DNA of 64,000 nt from Coleophoma eucalyptorum (GCA_026120035.1 JALRME010000023.1:620001-684000), one strand, 5' to 3'. Shown: positions 23,513-35,124, numbered from the stretch's first letter. The notes: a model not told the origin generated them from the sequence alone. Numbers and translations: made by a program.

Positions 23513-24931
23513 ATGGCACCGGAACCATTCATAATTGATGTTCCACAATCTAAAATTGACACTCTCAAGACAAAATTATCCCTTGCCGAATTCCCAGATG
23601 AGCTCGAAGCTGCCGGCTGGGATCTCGGGTCCCCGCTGGGTGATGTCAAGCGACTCACTCGTGCGTGGGAAACCCACGACTGGAGAGCTGCAGAAGAGAA
23701 GTTAAATCAAATTCCCCAGTATCATACCGATATCGAGGTTGATGGGTTTGGGAAGTTGGATATCCACTTTGTTTGGCAGAAGAGCGAGGTTAAGAATGCT
23801 ATTCCATTGATCTTCGTCCATGGCTGTAAGTGTGTGACTTTTTTTGCGGAGTCTTTGCGAGAGCGTATTCTTGAGAACTGACACCAACACAGGGCCTGGC
23901 AGTTTCATAGAATGCCAACATATCCTGCCGCTGCTTGCTCAATCTGATGGCCCGGCTTTTCATGTAGTTGCACCATCTCTGCCCAATTTTGGCTTCAGTG
24001 AGGGAGTCAAGAAGCGAGGGTTCGCTGCTGCTCAGTACGCAGAGACGTGTCATAAGCTGATGCTTCAGCTTGGCTACAACGAGTATGTAACTCAGGGTGG
24101 AGATTGGGGTTATTTGATCACGAGGTCTATGGGTCTCTTATATCCTGACCATGTTAAAGCAAGTCATATCAAGTAAGTTGCTATGCTGTTCCTCGTCGCT
24201 AAAGCCTACTAATACCGGTTATAGCATGATTGGCGCTGATTCTCCACCAACATTCAGAAAGAATCCCATCCTAGCTTTACAGCATGCTTTAACTCCATAT
24301 AGTGAGGCCGACAAGATGGCCTTCGAGCGGACTGGGTGGTTTAGTAAGGAAGGCAGAGGTTACAACCTCGAACAATCCACCAAACCACAGACTCTAGCTT
24401 ATGCCCTCAACGACTCTCCCGTTGCCCTTCTCGCCTGGATCTATGAGAAACTGCATGACTGGACTGACTCCTATCCCTGGACTGATGACCAGATCTTAGA
24501 GTGGGTGAGTATCTATCAGTTTAGTCGTGCGGGACCGGGCTCGGCACACAATATCTATTACGAGGTCGCGCACACTAAGCCAGGGCCGGGGAGGGTCCTG
24601 AGAGACACGCTGAAAGAGTATGTTCCTCGGGTTAAGCTTGGATTGGCTTTCAATCCGAAGGAGTTGGTTGTTCGTCCTAAAATTTGGGGCAGGGCTCTGG
24701 GCGATGTTGTGTTTGAGAGCGATAATCCGAGTGGAGGGTGAGTCTTCCTTATTCTCTTTTTCATTTCCCGTTCATTTTACAGTAACTAATGGATGGGCTA
24801 GACATTTCTATGCGACGGAGAAACCTGAGTTCCTGGCTAGAGATCTAAGAACAATGTTTGGCAAAGGTGGTGGAGCTTATGGCGCCGTGACGGGACTGTC
24901 TGGGTACGATGATACTCGAGCTAGGCTGTGA
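23513..24931 (+). CDS. Epoxide hydrolase, microsomal (EHN-domain) type
   Basis: Four exons: 23513-23825, 23893-24172, 24225-24737 and 24802-24931. They sum to 1236 nt, 411 residues. An N-terminal EHN domain (about 1-110; [20 protein letters not shown]) is followed by an alpha/beta-hydrolase fold. The oxyanion-hole motif HGWPGSF is restored by the first splice. The nucleophile is D175 in [11 protein letters not shown], and the catalytic histidine H370 in [16 protein letters not shown] spans the last junction. Such enzymes open epoxides to diols by way of an ester intermediate. Fungal members act in detoxification or secondary metabolism. No N-terminal membrane anchor is seen, unlike the mammalian enzyme, so a soluble protein is likely. 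Confidence 0.92.
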
Positions 24932-25758
24932 AGAGAGAGTTTTGGACTAAAAGTACTTTTAATGTATGGCTTTGGTTTCTATCATAATGTATCCAAGTAT
25001 TCTCTTTCTATTTTACTCAAGTGCGTATTCAGTCTTCAGACAACAGGTCGCCGGAGAATAGATGGTGATAAGTTGCCCGTTGTAATGTAGGGGCCAAAGC
25101 ATTCCCAGCAACCTCGCAGTCCCAGCAGGGCATTGTAGACGATTCCATAGGTGATCGACTTCGAATCCTCTATACTGTTACTAGATAGTACTGGTAGTGT
25201 CTTCTATCCTAGTGTTGTTTGAGGTACAATGAAATGATTACATTCGGCCCAGAATGACGTGCTTGTTGTGAGGCACAGCTTTTGGCGCGTCAGCCTACGG
25301 ATCTCTCTTAGGCAAAGTGCTTATGGTCTTAAAGGTACATATAACACCGCTCCCATCTCTGACTCTCGCTTTCATATCTACACTTTTGCTTCACTCTTTC
25401 AATAAGAGTTGTTATGTAGGACAGACTCTCTTCTCTCTATGGGTCTATGCACCTGTCACTCAACAATGCATGTCCGCCGCAGCACGGCCGTTACGAGTTA
25501 GAAGGGCGGGACAACCATCTACCCGAACGAACACAGCGTAGGGCCGGCTTCTATCTTGTTCTACAGTGCTGGATCAGTGCTCGGAAACATTCCAAAAGCA
25601 AGAGCCCTCTTTTTGTAGGATATCTGTTCCGTTTCCTTTATCTTCTCCTTTTTCAGCACATCGAAGCTAGGTCTCTTTCTCATCATCTTCAATTCTCAAT
25701 CCTTATATCCTTTTGATTCTACGCAACCTCCAACACCACGGTAATAACAGCAACAATC
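24932..25758. other. Gap between epoxide hydrolase and MAPEG gene
   Basis: 827 bp with no recognised gene. The part just upstream of 25759 is pyrimidine-rich and probably the MAPEG 5' UTR. Confidence 0.4.
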
Positions 25759-26301
25759 ATGCCTTCTTTCGATCTCCCAGCAGAATACGGGTCAGTGCTT
25801 TGATCATTGGTGCTATCTTAGTAGCTCAATGGCCCGGTCATTGATTGATCTACAGGGAGCTCTATTTGCTGATACCCATCTAGCTACGTCGTCTTGGCCG
25901 CAGCCTCAACCTTCGTCCTGAACACCGTCCACAGCTTCAATACCGGACATTACAGAAAGGCAGCCAAGGTCGACTACCCAGCTGCTTACGCTCCAGAGTC
26001 CAACAAGTCTCCCGAGGCACAACGATTCAACTGTGCCCAGCGCGCCCATGGCAACTACATCGAGAACCAGGTCAGCTTAGTCCCTGCTTTACTGCTTGCG
26101 GGCACCAGATTTCCGATTACCAGCGCCGTAATGGGATTGTGCTGGAGTATGAGCCGATACACATACATGCTGGGCTACAGTGCAGGAGGTGAGGGCGGAA
26201 AGGGCAGATATAAGATGGGCGGTCTGTACTTCTGGCTTTTCCAGTTCGGCCTGATTGGCATGGCCGCATACAACGGCGTTAGCATGGTCATGGGATGGTA
26301 G
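25759..26301 (+). CDS. MAPEG family protein, microsomal glutathione S-transferase 3-like
   Basis: Two exons: 25759-25790 and 25884-26301. They sum to 450 nt, 149 residues, the usual size for MGST3. Four hydrophobic segments are present. The family signature is clear: FNCAQRAHGNYIENQVSLVP in the second loop and GLCWSMSRYTYMLGY in the third membrane segment. MGST3-type enzymes are ER membrane proteins that conjugate glutathione to hydrophobic electrophiles or reduce lipid hydroperoxides. The gene is tandem with the epoxide hydrolase 830 bp upstream. Both could serve detoxification, but the spacing gives no evidence of co-regulation. The acceptor CATCTAG was chosen because it alone restores G-Y-V-V-L at the start of the first membrane helix. 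Confidence 0.93.
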
Positions 26302-26593
26302 TGGCTGGTCGCCGTAGCTAGGTCTAAGAATTGGAGGGTGTGATGCTTCACTTTGCTTCAGCAAGACCACGTTTGACGCGAATGTGCAACAATGCTTGCA
26401 ACCGAACCTCCAAGTCTAGCAATGCTATCGAATTCGCTCACAGAATATACGCGTTACCTTCAACTTCCAATGATACCGGTGAATTGTATCTAGCTTCGCC
26501 AGACTTTCCTTTCTCCCCGCGACTCCTAACAGCAAAGCATGGGCATGCAAGCTCCATCTTCTGTGCCTCGAGCAAGACATCATGCTGTACGTT

Positions 26594-26674
26594 CTAGTTC
26601 GAGACACCGAAAGCTCCCCAGGTCACAAAGAATACATATACAAAGCCCCAGAACCAGATATTCATGCCAAGCAT
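26594..26674 (-). CDS. Possible 26-residue membrane microprotein
   Basis: A short ORF whose start lies in the context GCCACCATGC, close to the best eukaryotic initiation context. The product MLGMNIWFWGFVYVFFVTWG (first 20 residues) is almost wholly aromatic and hydrophobic and would form a single membrane helix, ending GAFGVSN. It could be a free-standing microprotein, the last exon of a longer minus-strand gene, or chance. No spliced upstream exon could be supported. It lies 292 bp beyond the MAPEG stop codon on the opposite strand. Confidence 0.2.
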   Translation of the reverse strand: MLGMNIWFWGFVYVFFVTWGAFGVSN

Positions 26675-28315
26675 GGTGGCCACAAGGTCTGGTTACCTAG
26701 TTTCCAGGCTGGCGTGCAGAATAGATGGATGTCAAAATCAGCTGGGCAGGCATCATGAGCGAAATACAGGTGAAACTGCTGTAGATGGTGAAGGATGACA
26801 GAATGCCTGGCAAAGGATTGGCAGCCACGAGGACTTAGTGTGCGCAAACTTCTACTCTAAGGCAAGTATCTGCGACCTACACCTTTGCCCGTCGAGTCAC
26901 TAGGTCTCAGTCTTAGTGGTTGGAACAGGCAGCGAGGCAGATTTCTGAAGGACTATAATGGGACGCCGATCAGCTGATGGCGAGGGAAAGTCAAATCACC
27001 GATAGATGACATTTATCAGCAGAACCACCAACGACGAGGAAAGAAACAGAAAATGGAAAAGTCCCTCGTGCGCAGTAAAAGAATCTAGTCGTACCTGCAC
27101 ACCAGCAGCTTTCAGATTCTTCATCTTGTACCTGCAGCGGATATGGGAACCATAGACTTGCACGGCCACCAGAATACAGCACTTTCGTGCTCCACTAAAA
27201 TAGAAAGTTCGGTTGAACCGCTTCACGGCTGTAAGCAATCAGAAGCACAGGAAAGCTGACTGATTGGGAGATGGGAGTGATGTAATTAATGGTGGTGTTG
27301 AGGAGCAGCAGCCTCCCAACAGGGGAGTGGCTCAGCTCAGCCCTCAAGCGACCCTGTAGTGGAGGCAGTGTCCCCCGTTCCTGACCAGAAATGCAACCCT
27401 AATCACGGCGACGGCGACGGCGGTAGGGACAGCGACGAATATCCACATGAACAGGCCATGACGGTGCTTTGCAGATATGCAGATATGCAGAGACTCCAGA
27501 GCTTGGGACACCAGCTGCTTCAGCCCTTCCAAAGGGCTGGGAAACGGAAACCTAGGCGCCGCGGCACGAGAAAGGCGCATCGGTACGGCGACTTTCTTGT
27601 CTCGAGGTGCAGAGGTGTGCGGGAGAGTAGTGGCTCCGAGCTACTGTTTGCGCCCATGACTGCCTGCTTACCCTCCCGCAAATCTTAGGGAATTTTCCAT
27701 ATCCTCCCTCCAAGCAGCGGTTGTTACCTTCGGGTTGGAACAGTGTGTCCTGTATCATTGGTGCTGCACCCGCGGTCTGCCTTACGATTCGCGCCGTTCC
27801 GAATAAGGGACCCTTCTATTTTCTGTCCTGGGGTTTGCTGATGTCGCATCCCTCCTTCTGGCCACCCCTCCCCCCGATGGTTTAAACTCAACGGCACACC
27901 CGCCGCTGGGGAGGATTGCTCCTGGTGATCGGATTGACAGCCACAGGCATGGGCAAGGGGCATGGGGCATGGCATGATCATGACCATGACCAGTGGCTGG
28001 AATCATGTTTCACGGGCCTGCTCCCAGAGCAAGTGAGTGCAAACGTGGATGAGGAGGGGGTTGAGGGTGTGGATGTGGGTTGCTGTGCCGTGCGTGGGCG
28101 TCTTGTTCGGTCGAGGGTGTAGGACTACTACGGTACAAGCCCCATGAGGCTGTGGTCGAAATGGAGGCTTCAACTTTGGGGTCCCTTTTAGTGCCATAGT
28201 CATTCGCCGACCAGTCACCCTTCACATCCACCACCATCATCGTCCAATTCTTAGGCAGACAAGGGCAGTCAAGAGACACAAGTGATCTCTTCCTTCCTAC
28301 ACCTTGTGCCTTGCA

Positions 28316-28321
28316 TATAAG
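28316..28321 (+). promoter_or_regulatory. TATA-like element with pyrimidine-rich leader
   Basis: GCATATAAGTC lies about 385 bp before the ATG at 28703. The following 200 bp are strongly C/T-rich (TTTCCCCATTTCATTTCCCT and on), as in leaders of well-expressed fungal genes. A 5' UTR of about 350 nt is inferred. Confidence 0.4.
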
Positions 28322-28702
28322 TCTTCCGCTTTCCCCATTTCATTTCCCTCGTCGCCTTTCCTCTCACATTCTTCCTATCACTCACGCACATCGGCACCTA
28401 ACCAACCAGTATCTCTCACCTCTTCTACCCTCGGGAGCTTTCCACCATCATCACCACGACTTACTCGACATAAGGCCGCTACATGTCGCCTCCATGTCTT
28501 TAGCACGTCGAATAGAGCCACCCATACGCCTACTATTTGTGCCTGACTTTGGAGACTGACATCTAGCTCTCTAAACTCAACGCGTACCGTCGCCAAAATC
28601 CCATTGTTACCGACCTCAGGGACCACATTCCTGACCTCGGAATATACTTCGAGCTAAAACAAAACAAAGCCATCAGGCATTCTTAGTTGCCCAGCTATCA
28701 CT

Positions 28703-29809
28703 ATGTGTGTCGAGAACGTTTACGTCGACATCTACCCTGACGGGAGAGAGGTCGAGTTCAGACAGACTTCCATCTGCCAATACGGCGAACTAAGTCGGCC
28801 TTGTCAGACTCTCACCACCCTTGAGAATCCACCCCGACATATCCAATACGGCGAGATCACCACGCAGGCCATGCTCACTCAGTCAGCATTCTACCCACGG
28901 ACTCCACAAACACCACCTCGATCGTCAGGTGGTTCACAGCACCGTCGCTCCGGCTCTCACCACCGAAACTCTGGGGGCTACGTCTCGGAAGAAAGTCATC
29001 ACCGCTCTAGACGCAACAGCGGCCTGGCTGCAGCTGTCAATGGCAGAAAATTCCGTCAGCACCGCCAGGAACGTATCGTCATAGTCGATAGCCCACCTAC
29101 TCCCCGAACACCACCTCAATTATTCTCACAGGTATTCACAGCGCCGTCATCGCCTGCGACCCCACCATATGTTTTCGACGCCCATGTTGGACGCGGTCGT
29201 CCCATCATTGTTGATGAGAGACCTTTGAGACGGGAGCGCGTTGCCTCCGTCGGTGCCGTCGTCGGACACCGTTCTCCAGTTCGGGCTCGATCTCGATCCC
29301 AGTCTCGATCAAGATATCCTTCACAGACTGTATCAAGCTTTGGCGAACGTGCCAGAAGACGAGAAGAGGAGCAGAGGAGAGAAGACGAGAGACGTCGGAA
29401 GAAGGCTGAGAGAGAGGAAAGAGAGGCGGAAAGAGAGGCGGAAAGAGAAATAGAGCGCCGATTACAAGAGAGAATTGCACAGCAGAATGCTGAGATTTAT
29501 CGCCGACCAGCAGTCCCAATGCCTCCACCACGTCTCCATGAACGAGACTATCTGAGACCTGTAATTCAGCAATCAGCTAAATTGCAAGATCTCATGGCGG
29601 ACTTGACTTTAGACGGCGCTACAAGACGTGCAGAAGAGAGAGAGCGACTCACTCGAGTCCGATTCGAGGATGAGGTGCAGGCTAGGGAGAATGAGGCCAT
29701 GCGACAGAGACTCAAGGAGAGACAGATGCCAGGGCGGAGATTCTCGGTCGGTCCAGGGTATAGACGCCATCGGGTCCTGTATGATGACGGCGTTTATCGA
29801 TATGAGTAA
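28703..29809 (+). CDS. Unrecognised basic, Arg/Ser-rich protein with charged coiled coil
   Basis: Single exon, 368 residues. I do not recognise a characterised family. The N-terminus (MCVENVYVDIYPDGREVEFR, then CQYGELSRPC and PPRHIQYGE) looks folded and conserved in style. It has a few cysteines that could pair or bind metal. Residues about 70-200 are disordered and rich in S, R, P and H. Residues about 220-265 form a highly charged helix of Arg/Glu repeats (AEREEREAEREAEREIERR), encoded partly by a perfect DNA repeat of GAGGCGGAAAGA near 29425-29450. A shorter charged helix follows (LQDLMADLTLDGATRR). No signal peptide or membrane segment is seen. Its stop is only 111 bp from that of the convergent dehydrogenase gene. 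Confidence 0.8.
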   Translation: MCVENVYVDIYPDGREVEFRQTSICQYGELSRPCQTLTTLENPPRHIQYGEITTQAMLTQSAFYPRTPQTPPRSSGGSQHRRSGSHHRNSGGYVSEESHHRSRRNSGLAAAVNGRKFRQHRQERIVIVDSPPTPRTPPQLFSQVFTAPSSPATPPYVFDAHVGRGRPIIVDERPLRRERVASVGAVVGHRSPVRARSRSQSRSRYPSQTVSSFGERARRREEEQRREDERRRKKAEREEREAEREAEREIERRLQERIAQQNAEIYRRPAVPMPPPRLHERDYLRPVIQQSAKLQDLMADLTLDGATRRAEERERLTRVRFEDEVQARENEAMRQRLKERQMPGRRFSVGPGYRRHRVLYDDGVYRYE

Positions 29810-29920
29810 ATGTTTCCCATCGCAAGTATCTAGATAGTTACATAGTATTGAAATGATTCCTGTCCCATAAAAATATCTTCTTTCCTTGTACTGTGAATTA
29901 CTGTGAAATGAAATGAATTA

Positions 29921-31123
29921 TTATAATATTGCGCGCTCGCCAGAACTTCTCGACGACTTAGTCCTGGCAATGTCAACCAGAATCTTAACATGATCCTCTT
30001 TATAATTAATCAGGGTCTTAAATCCATCCTCTACGACATTTTCTAGTGCGACTCTCCTCGTAACCATATCTCCAGGCTTCATAGTTCCTTAAACTCAAAA
30101 TTAGTATATAGTCTGACATGTTGCGAGACAATGCTTACCAGAAGCAATCGCTTGAATCACATCTTCAAAATCTTTCCTCACATAGCCCAAGCAAGCCACA
30201 TACTTGCCCTCCTTGTAAACCAAATCATTAGGTTGAAACAGAATCGCCTTCTCCCATATCGCAAGATTCACTACCGTTCCTCGGGCTTTGATCGCCTGAC
30301 ATGCTACCTTCAATCCAGGCGCAACCCCGGCGCAGTCGAAGGCGATATCCACGCCGGCGCCGTCCGTCATGCTGCGAACTTCTTTCAACACGTCGTCGGT
30401 TCTTGGATCAAGGACGCAATCTGCTCCGAAGTGTAGGTCGAATCTCTGCCGACTTGCACTGGGTTCGGAAATGATGATCTTCCCACATCCTCGGGCGCGT
30501 AGGGCAAGGAGGACTGCGATGCCGATTGGGCCCCCGCCCAGAATAAGGATAGAGGAGTCTTTCTTCAGTGGACTCTGGGCCACAGCATGCCAGCCAACAG
30601 CAAGCGGTTCTACTAATGCACCGAGATCTAGGGGGATGTTTGAGGGCAGTGGAAGAGCATTCACGGCCGGGACGACCACAGCATCTGAGAGGCCGCCTCC
30701 CCCGCCAGAAAGACCGATAAAACCACCACTATAGCAAACATTCTCAAGTCCGGCATGACACGCTGAGCAAGTGCCATCGGAGATCGTGGGCTGGATGGCA
30801 ACATGCTGCCCTGGCTCAAGCCCTGAGACTCCTTTCCCAACCTCGAGGATCGTGCCGCTGAACTCGTGACCGAAAGTCACTGGGATGGTTTCTCTCGTGA
30901 CTGGATGTGGTTCTACTGGTGCGAAGGTTGGCCCGCCCAGGTACTCATGCAGATCTAAGACTCAGTTGTCAGATTAGCATCCTCGCAGTTTTTGGAGTCA
31001 GTTACCTGTGCCACAGATTCCAACAAAGGCAGGCTTGATCTTGACATAGCCGTCTTTACATACCGGTTCTTCGATATTCTCTATTCGAATATCCTCAATT
31101 CCATAGTAGCGTGCAGCTCTCAT
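29921..31123 (-). CDS. Zinc-type medium-chain dehydrogenase, (R,R)-butanediol dehydrogenase-like
   Basis: Three exons: 31123-31006, 30954-30139 and 30087-29921. They sum to 1101 nt, 366 residues. The start MRAARYYGIEDIRIENIEEP is family-typical; the ATG at 31192 would add an unrelated leader. Catalytic zinc site: Cys in VGICGTDLHEY, restored by splicing, then FGHEFSG, with EPLAVGWHA later. The structural zinc loop is CSACHAGLENVC, with three cysteines as in many polyol and butanediol dehydrogenases. The Rossmann motif ILGGGPIGIAVLLALRARG binds NAD(H). Members oxidise butanediol or reduce acetoin/diacetyl; sorbitol-type polyols are the alternative. It is divergent from the ThDP enzyme gene, 950 bp between starts. 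That enzyme could make the acetolactate from which acetoin derives (inference). Confidence 0.87.
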
Positions 31124-32073
31124 TTTCTTGTGTGACGAACACGTGAATCTCAAAAATTCTTGGGCAAGTTTCGAAAAGAAGGGCCTTTCCAACCTGCTTT
31201 ATACTTGGCCCGGCAGCACTCGGCCATGGTAAAGAAGAGGGGTAGGACTTTCGATGGGTGTGGTGTTCCTAGAGGTCAGAAGCATGCCACTCGTGTTTGT
31301 AAGCCTCCAAGAAGTGCTGCCGCCGACCCGGAAATATCACGTTGATAACATGAGACCAAAGGAGCAAGTAGGGTGATCGTCCAGCCGGTATCGTGATCTC
31401 CTTCTCTTCTGCACCCCACATGAAATCAAAGGCCGACGCCGTCTCAGAGGGAAAGTGGAGCGAGGAGCGGCATGACAAGCGGATTCTCCCTCATTGACAA
31501 TCCGGGGACGGTCATATACACTCAGCTCCCTCACCGTTCTCTGGTTTGATCTGGTCTGGTCTGCTCTTCTCGTCCCTCATATTGCATTCGTTTTCCCGTA
31601 AAACAGCAGGACAAGCTCTGTTGTTACGTATCGGTGGCTTTTGGTCCCTCAGTGCTTCGTTAGCGAGTGAATGATGTAGTTCTAAGAAGGTTCCGAATTT
31701 CCGCTCCCAAGCCGACAATTGATGGCGGGGTAGTTGTAGCAGTCAATGCTAGCGAGAACCCCTCCTTCTTCGGTTGAAGTCATTGCCTTGATGAAGTACC
31801 GCACCTCACTCTTTGCCTCAAGGGTGCGGATTGCTTGCCGTTACCAACCCAATCCAACTGGGCCATAAATAATCCATAAGGCTGCCTCCGCTCTCGGTGT
31901 TGTTGTATCCAGTCTCGTTTTCAATCTTGTCCATTCTTCCAAAGTCATTATCCCTTAAGTTACTGCTGGCTAGCCTCATTCTCTTATATCTATATCTCAA
32001 GGCTTTCAGCAGAGCAATTGCAACCCAGTAAACTTTTGTTCACTTCCGTGCCAACACAGCTCTGGCCGCAACC
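31124..32073. promoter_or_regulatory. Shared upstream region of dehydrogenase and ThDP enzyme genes
   Basis: 950 bp between divergent start codons. Short frames only. A control region serving both genes is plausible from the arrangement, but no clear activator palindrome was picked out by eye. Confidence 0.4.
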
Positions 32074-34273
32074 ATGTATAGTAAGTAGTCCTCGCTGCTA
32101 TCGGTTCCAACATGCAGCCCAAGAAGTTAGCAGTATACTGATATGGCACTCTTGCAGCTGCATCCTTTGCCTTCTTCGAGGCCCTATGGGTGAGAAGCTA
32201 TTCACTCCTAAGGCTTCTTGTTCTGTACTGACGGTTGATTTCTCGCCACAGGAGGCCGGTGTCACTCACTGCTTTGTGAACCTTGGTTCAGACCATCCTA
32301 GTATAATCGAAGCTATGGTCAAAGGCAAGAATGAAAAGTCCGGTCGCTTCCCTAATATTATCACCTGTCCGAATGAGGTAGCTTGTTCCCGTATAGTCTA
32401 GTAACCTAGTCGCTTACTTCCCCTCAGATGGTTGCTTTGTCCATGGCCGATGGATATGCTCGCTTGACCGGGAAACCCCAGTGTGTTATTGTACATGTTG
32501 ATGTTGGAACTCAAGGTCTAGGTGCAGCTATCCATAATGCTAGTTGTGGTCGCGCTCCTGTGTTGATTTTTGCGGGTCTTTCGCCTTATACCATTGAAGG
32601 CGAAATGCGAGGTTCTCGAACGGAGTGTAAGTCTTCTAGTAGGAGTGTCCTCCACTCCAGAAAATTATGACTATCTGGTCATGCTGGATGCACTTCCAAG
32701 AGAAATTAATTATCCTGGGAACTTCTGACGCATCATAGACATCCATTGGATCCAGGATGTGCCCGACCAGAAAGCCATTGTGGCTCAGTACTGTAGATAT
32801 GCCCAGGAAATCAGGACCGGGAGAAACATCAAGCAGATGGTTAATCGAGCTCTACAGTTCGCAACCAGCGATCCAGCCGGCCCTGTATACCTTTGCGGCG
32901 CCAGAGAAGTCATGGAAGAAGACTTGACTCCTTACCAACTTGAACAGGCTTACTGGAATAGAGTTGAGCCTGCAGCGTTGTCAGAGAGTGCTGTGCAAAC
33001 CATAGCCGAAGCTCTCATCGCTGCTAAAGAACCTCTTGTGATCACAGGATATAGCGGTCGTAACCATGCCACGGTCCCGGCGTTGGTGAAACTCACGGAG
33101 CTTATAAAAGGACTGAGAGTTTTGGATACTGGTGGAAGCGATATGTGTTTCCCAGCAGATCAACGAGCTTGGCTGGGAATGAGATTTGGTATCGATAAAT
33201 CCATTGAGTCGGCTGATTTGATTGTCGTCATCGATACCGATGTTCCATGGATAAACACGCAATGCCATCCATCCAAGACATGCAAGGTTTTCCATATAGA
33301 TGTGGATCCTTTGAAGCAGATGATGGTAACAACCCCCATTGACAGAACCGACGGCTGTTGCTGAACCTCCTTTAGCCCGTCTTTTATCTCGCAGCAGTAG
33401 CTCGATATAGAGCCGACAGCTGCACCGCAGTGACCCAACTCAACAAATACCTATCATCCCCCGAAATACTCAAACAGCTTAGCACAGAATCCTTTGAGAC
33501 GAAATGGAATGAGCTGGGAGAATCTCATGCAAAAAGGCTTTCCGTAATCGCCGACCTGGCCAAACCCAACCCAGATGGCACGTTTAGCACAGGTTATCTA
33601 TGCAGCACTCTTCGAAAACTTGTACCGAAGGATGCCATCTTCGCTATCGAGGCAGTGACTCAGACTCCAATCGTAGCAGACAATATCCAAGCGACCTTTC
33701 CAGGTTCGTGGATTAACTGCGGCGGTGGCGGTCTTGGATGGTCAGGTGGTGGAGCGCTTGGTATCAAATTGGCCAGCGACTATGAGAACGGCGGGAAGGG
33801 TAAGTTCGTAGTCCAGATTGTTGGGGATGGAACTTTCTTGTTCTCTGTTCCCGGAAGCGTGTACTGGATCTGCCAGAGATATAAGATTCCCGTTCTCACA
33901 ATTGTGTTGAATAACAAAGGTAAGTGATCTACCTCATGATTAGGCGGCAGTCTTGCTGAACCTGAAATAGGATGGAATGCTCCACGAAAGTCGCTGTAAG
34001 TCCCCTCCCACTTATAAAGCTTTGATAATCTGACCAAATGCTAGCTTGCTCGTTCATCCCGATGGTGAAGGCTCCCGCGCCACGAACGAAGAGATCAATA
34101 TCTCATTCAACCCAGTACCAGATTACTCCGGAATTGCAAAGGCCGCTGCAGGTGGGAACTTGTTCGCCGAGAAGGTTACAAAGGCCTCTGATCTTGAGGG
34201 CGTACTAAAGCGTGCTGTTGATTCTGTCAACAGCGGGACGGCAGCTGTGATTGATGCCGCCATTGTTATGTGA
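32074..34273 (+). CDS. Thiamine diphosphate-dependent enzyme, acetolactate synthase-like
   Basis: Eight exons: 32074-32080 (7 nt), 32158-32189, 32252-32377, 32428-32626, 32739-33325, 33376-33919, 33971-33995 (25 nt) and 34045-34273. They sum to 1749 nt, 582 residues. The pyrimidine-binding domain comes first, with the activating glutamate in TCPNEMVALSMADGYARLTG. The central domain follows (PLVITGYSGRNHATVP; LRVLDTGGSDMCFPADQRAW). The C-terminal ThDP/Mg site is VQIVGDGTFLFSVPG followed by VLNNKGWNAPRKS. The family includes acetolactate synthase, benzoylformate decarboxylase and related decarboxylases/ligases. It is not the canonical mitochondrial Ilv2, because no targeting peptide or Ilv2-type sequence is seen. 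The substrate cannot be fixed from sequence. Confidence 0.85.
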
Positions 34274-35124
34274 TTTTGGGTTTCAGGATACAGCGGGGTG
34301 AGATGATAAGATTTTGTTAATGGAAAGAAAGACAAAAAGAGGTCTCGCCTACGTTCCATACATCTATAGTCATATATATATCGTACATTTCGGTTCCTTG
34401 GAATATACACTGGTGTCTTATATCAAGTTACTCGCAAAAGAATGAATAAAAATGAGTAGACTTTATTAAAGATGCGCTCTGATATCTTGCTTGGGGTCTG
34501 AGGAGCTGAGGAGCTAGCTGGTCGGAGCGGGGAAGTAACACAAGAGAGGTGTAACGACGCAACAATGCACTGCATGAGCCAGAAGAGAGCTTTCCAATAG
34601 CAAACTACTACTATCAGGCTATCCTACCAGAGAATTCAGGTCGCCGTTTTGTCCTAGGGAGTACGTTCTGAATCTGAGTTTGAGTGTTGTGCTAAACTCG
34701 TACCGGCTAATAGCAGGGAAAGTATCGAGTGATCATTCTGTTACCAAACTGATAGCTTGTCAATTATCAATGAACGTGTATTTTGAAAGGACGTAGTAAT
34801 TTCGGCCCAGGTTGGACCGCTGAGAATTGGATAGTATCTAGATGATCCGGACATTGGATCTTTAGATAGGCTTTGATCATTGAAGCCATGCTTGTAACTC
34901 ATAACCCTTGATTTTACGAACATGCGTAGTGATTATCATACTTAAGTAATGTATAATAATACGACTGTATCTTCAGATAGCATAGTTAAATTCATGCTTT
35001 TAGGCATACCTATTTATACTATGTCAGGCGTTGAACTCGTAGATGAAGAGTGCTGCAGCGAACAATATAGTAAGCACCAGGATGTATCGGCCTTAGGATT
35101 TTTTGGGAAGTCTGCTCATAAAAC
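34274..35124. other. Convergent 3' flanks of ThDP enzyme and aminopeptidase genes
   Basis: 851 bp, AT-rich, only short frames. Nothing recognised. Confidence 0.4.

Larger units (their letters stand above)
26302..28702. other. Large gene-poor gap with GC-rich simple sequence
   Basis: 2.4 kb with no convincing multi-exon gene on either strand. It contains a possible 26-codon membrane microprotein (26594-26674, minus), ACGGCGACGGCGACGGCGGT-like sequence near 27405-27425, and overlapping CATG/GGGCATGG units at about 27945-27990. A TATA-like element at 28316 begins the putative leader of the next gene. The rest may be a long regulatory region or a non-coding transcript. Confidence 0.4.

Noticed and set aside
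31124..31192. Longer N-terminus of the butanediol-dehydrogenase-like protein from 31192
   Set aside because: The family begins with the M-R-A-x-R-Y motif, which is at 31123.
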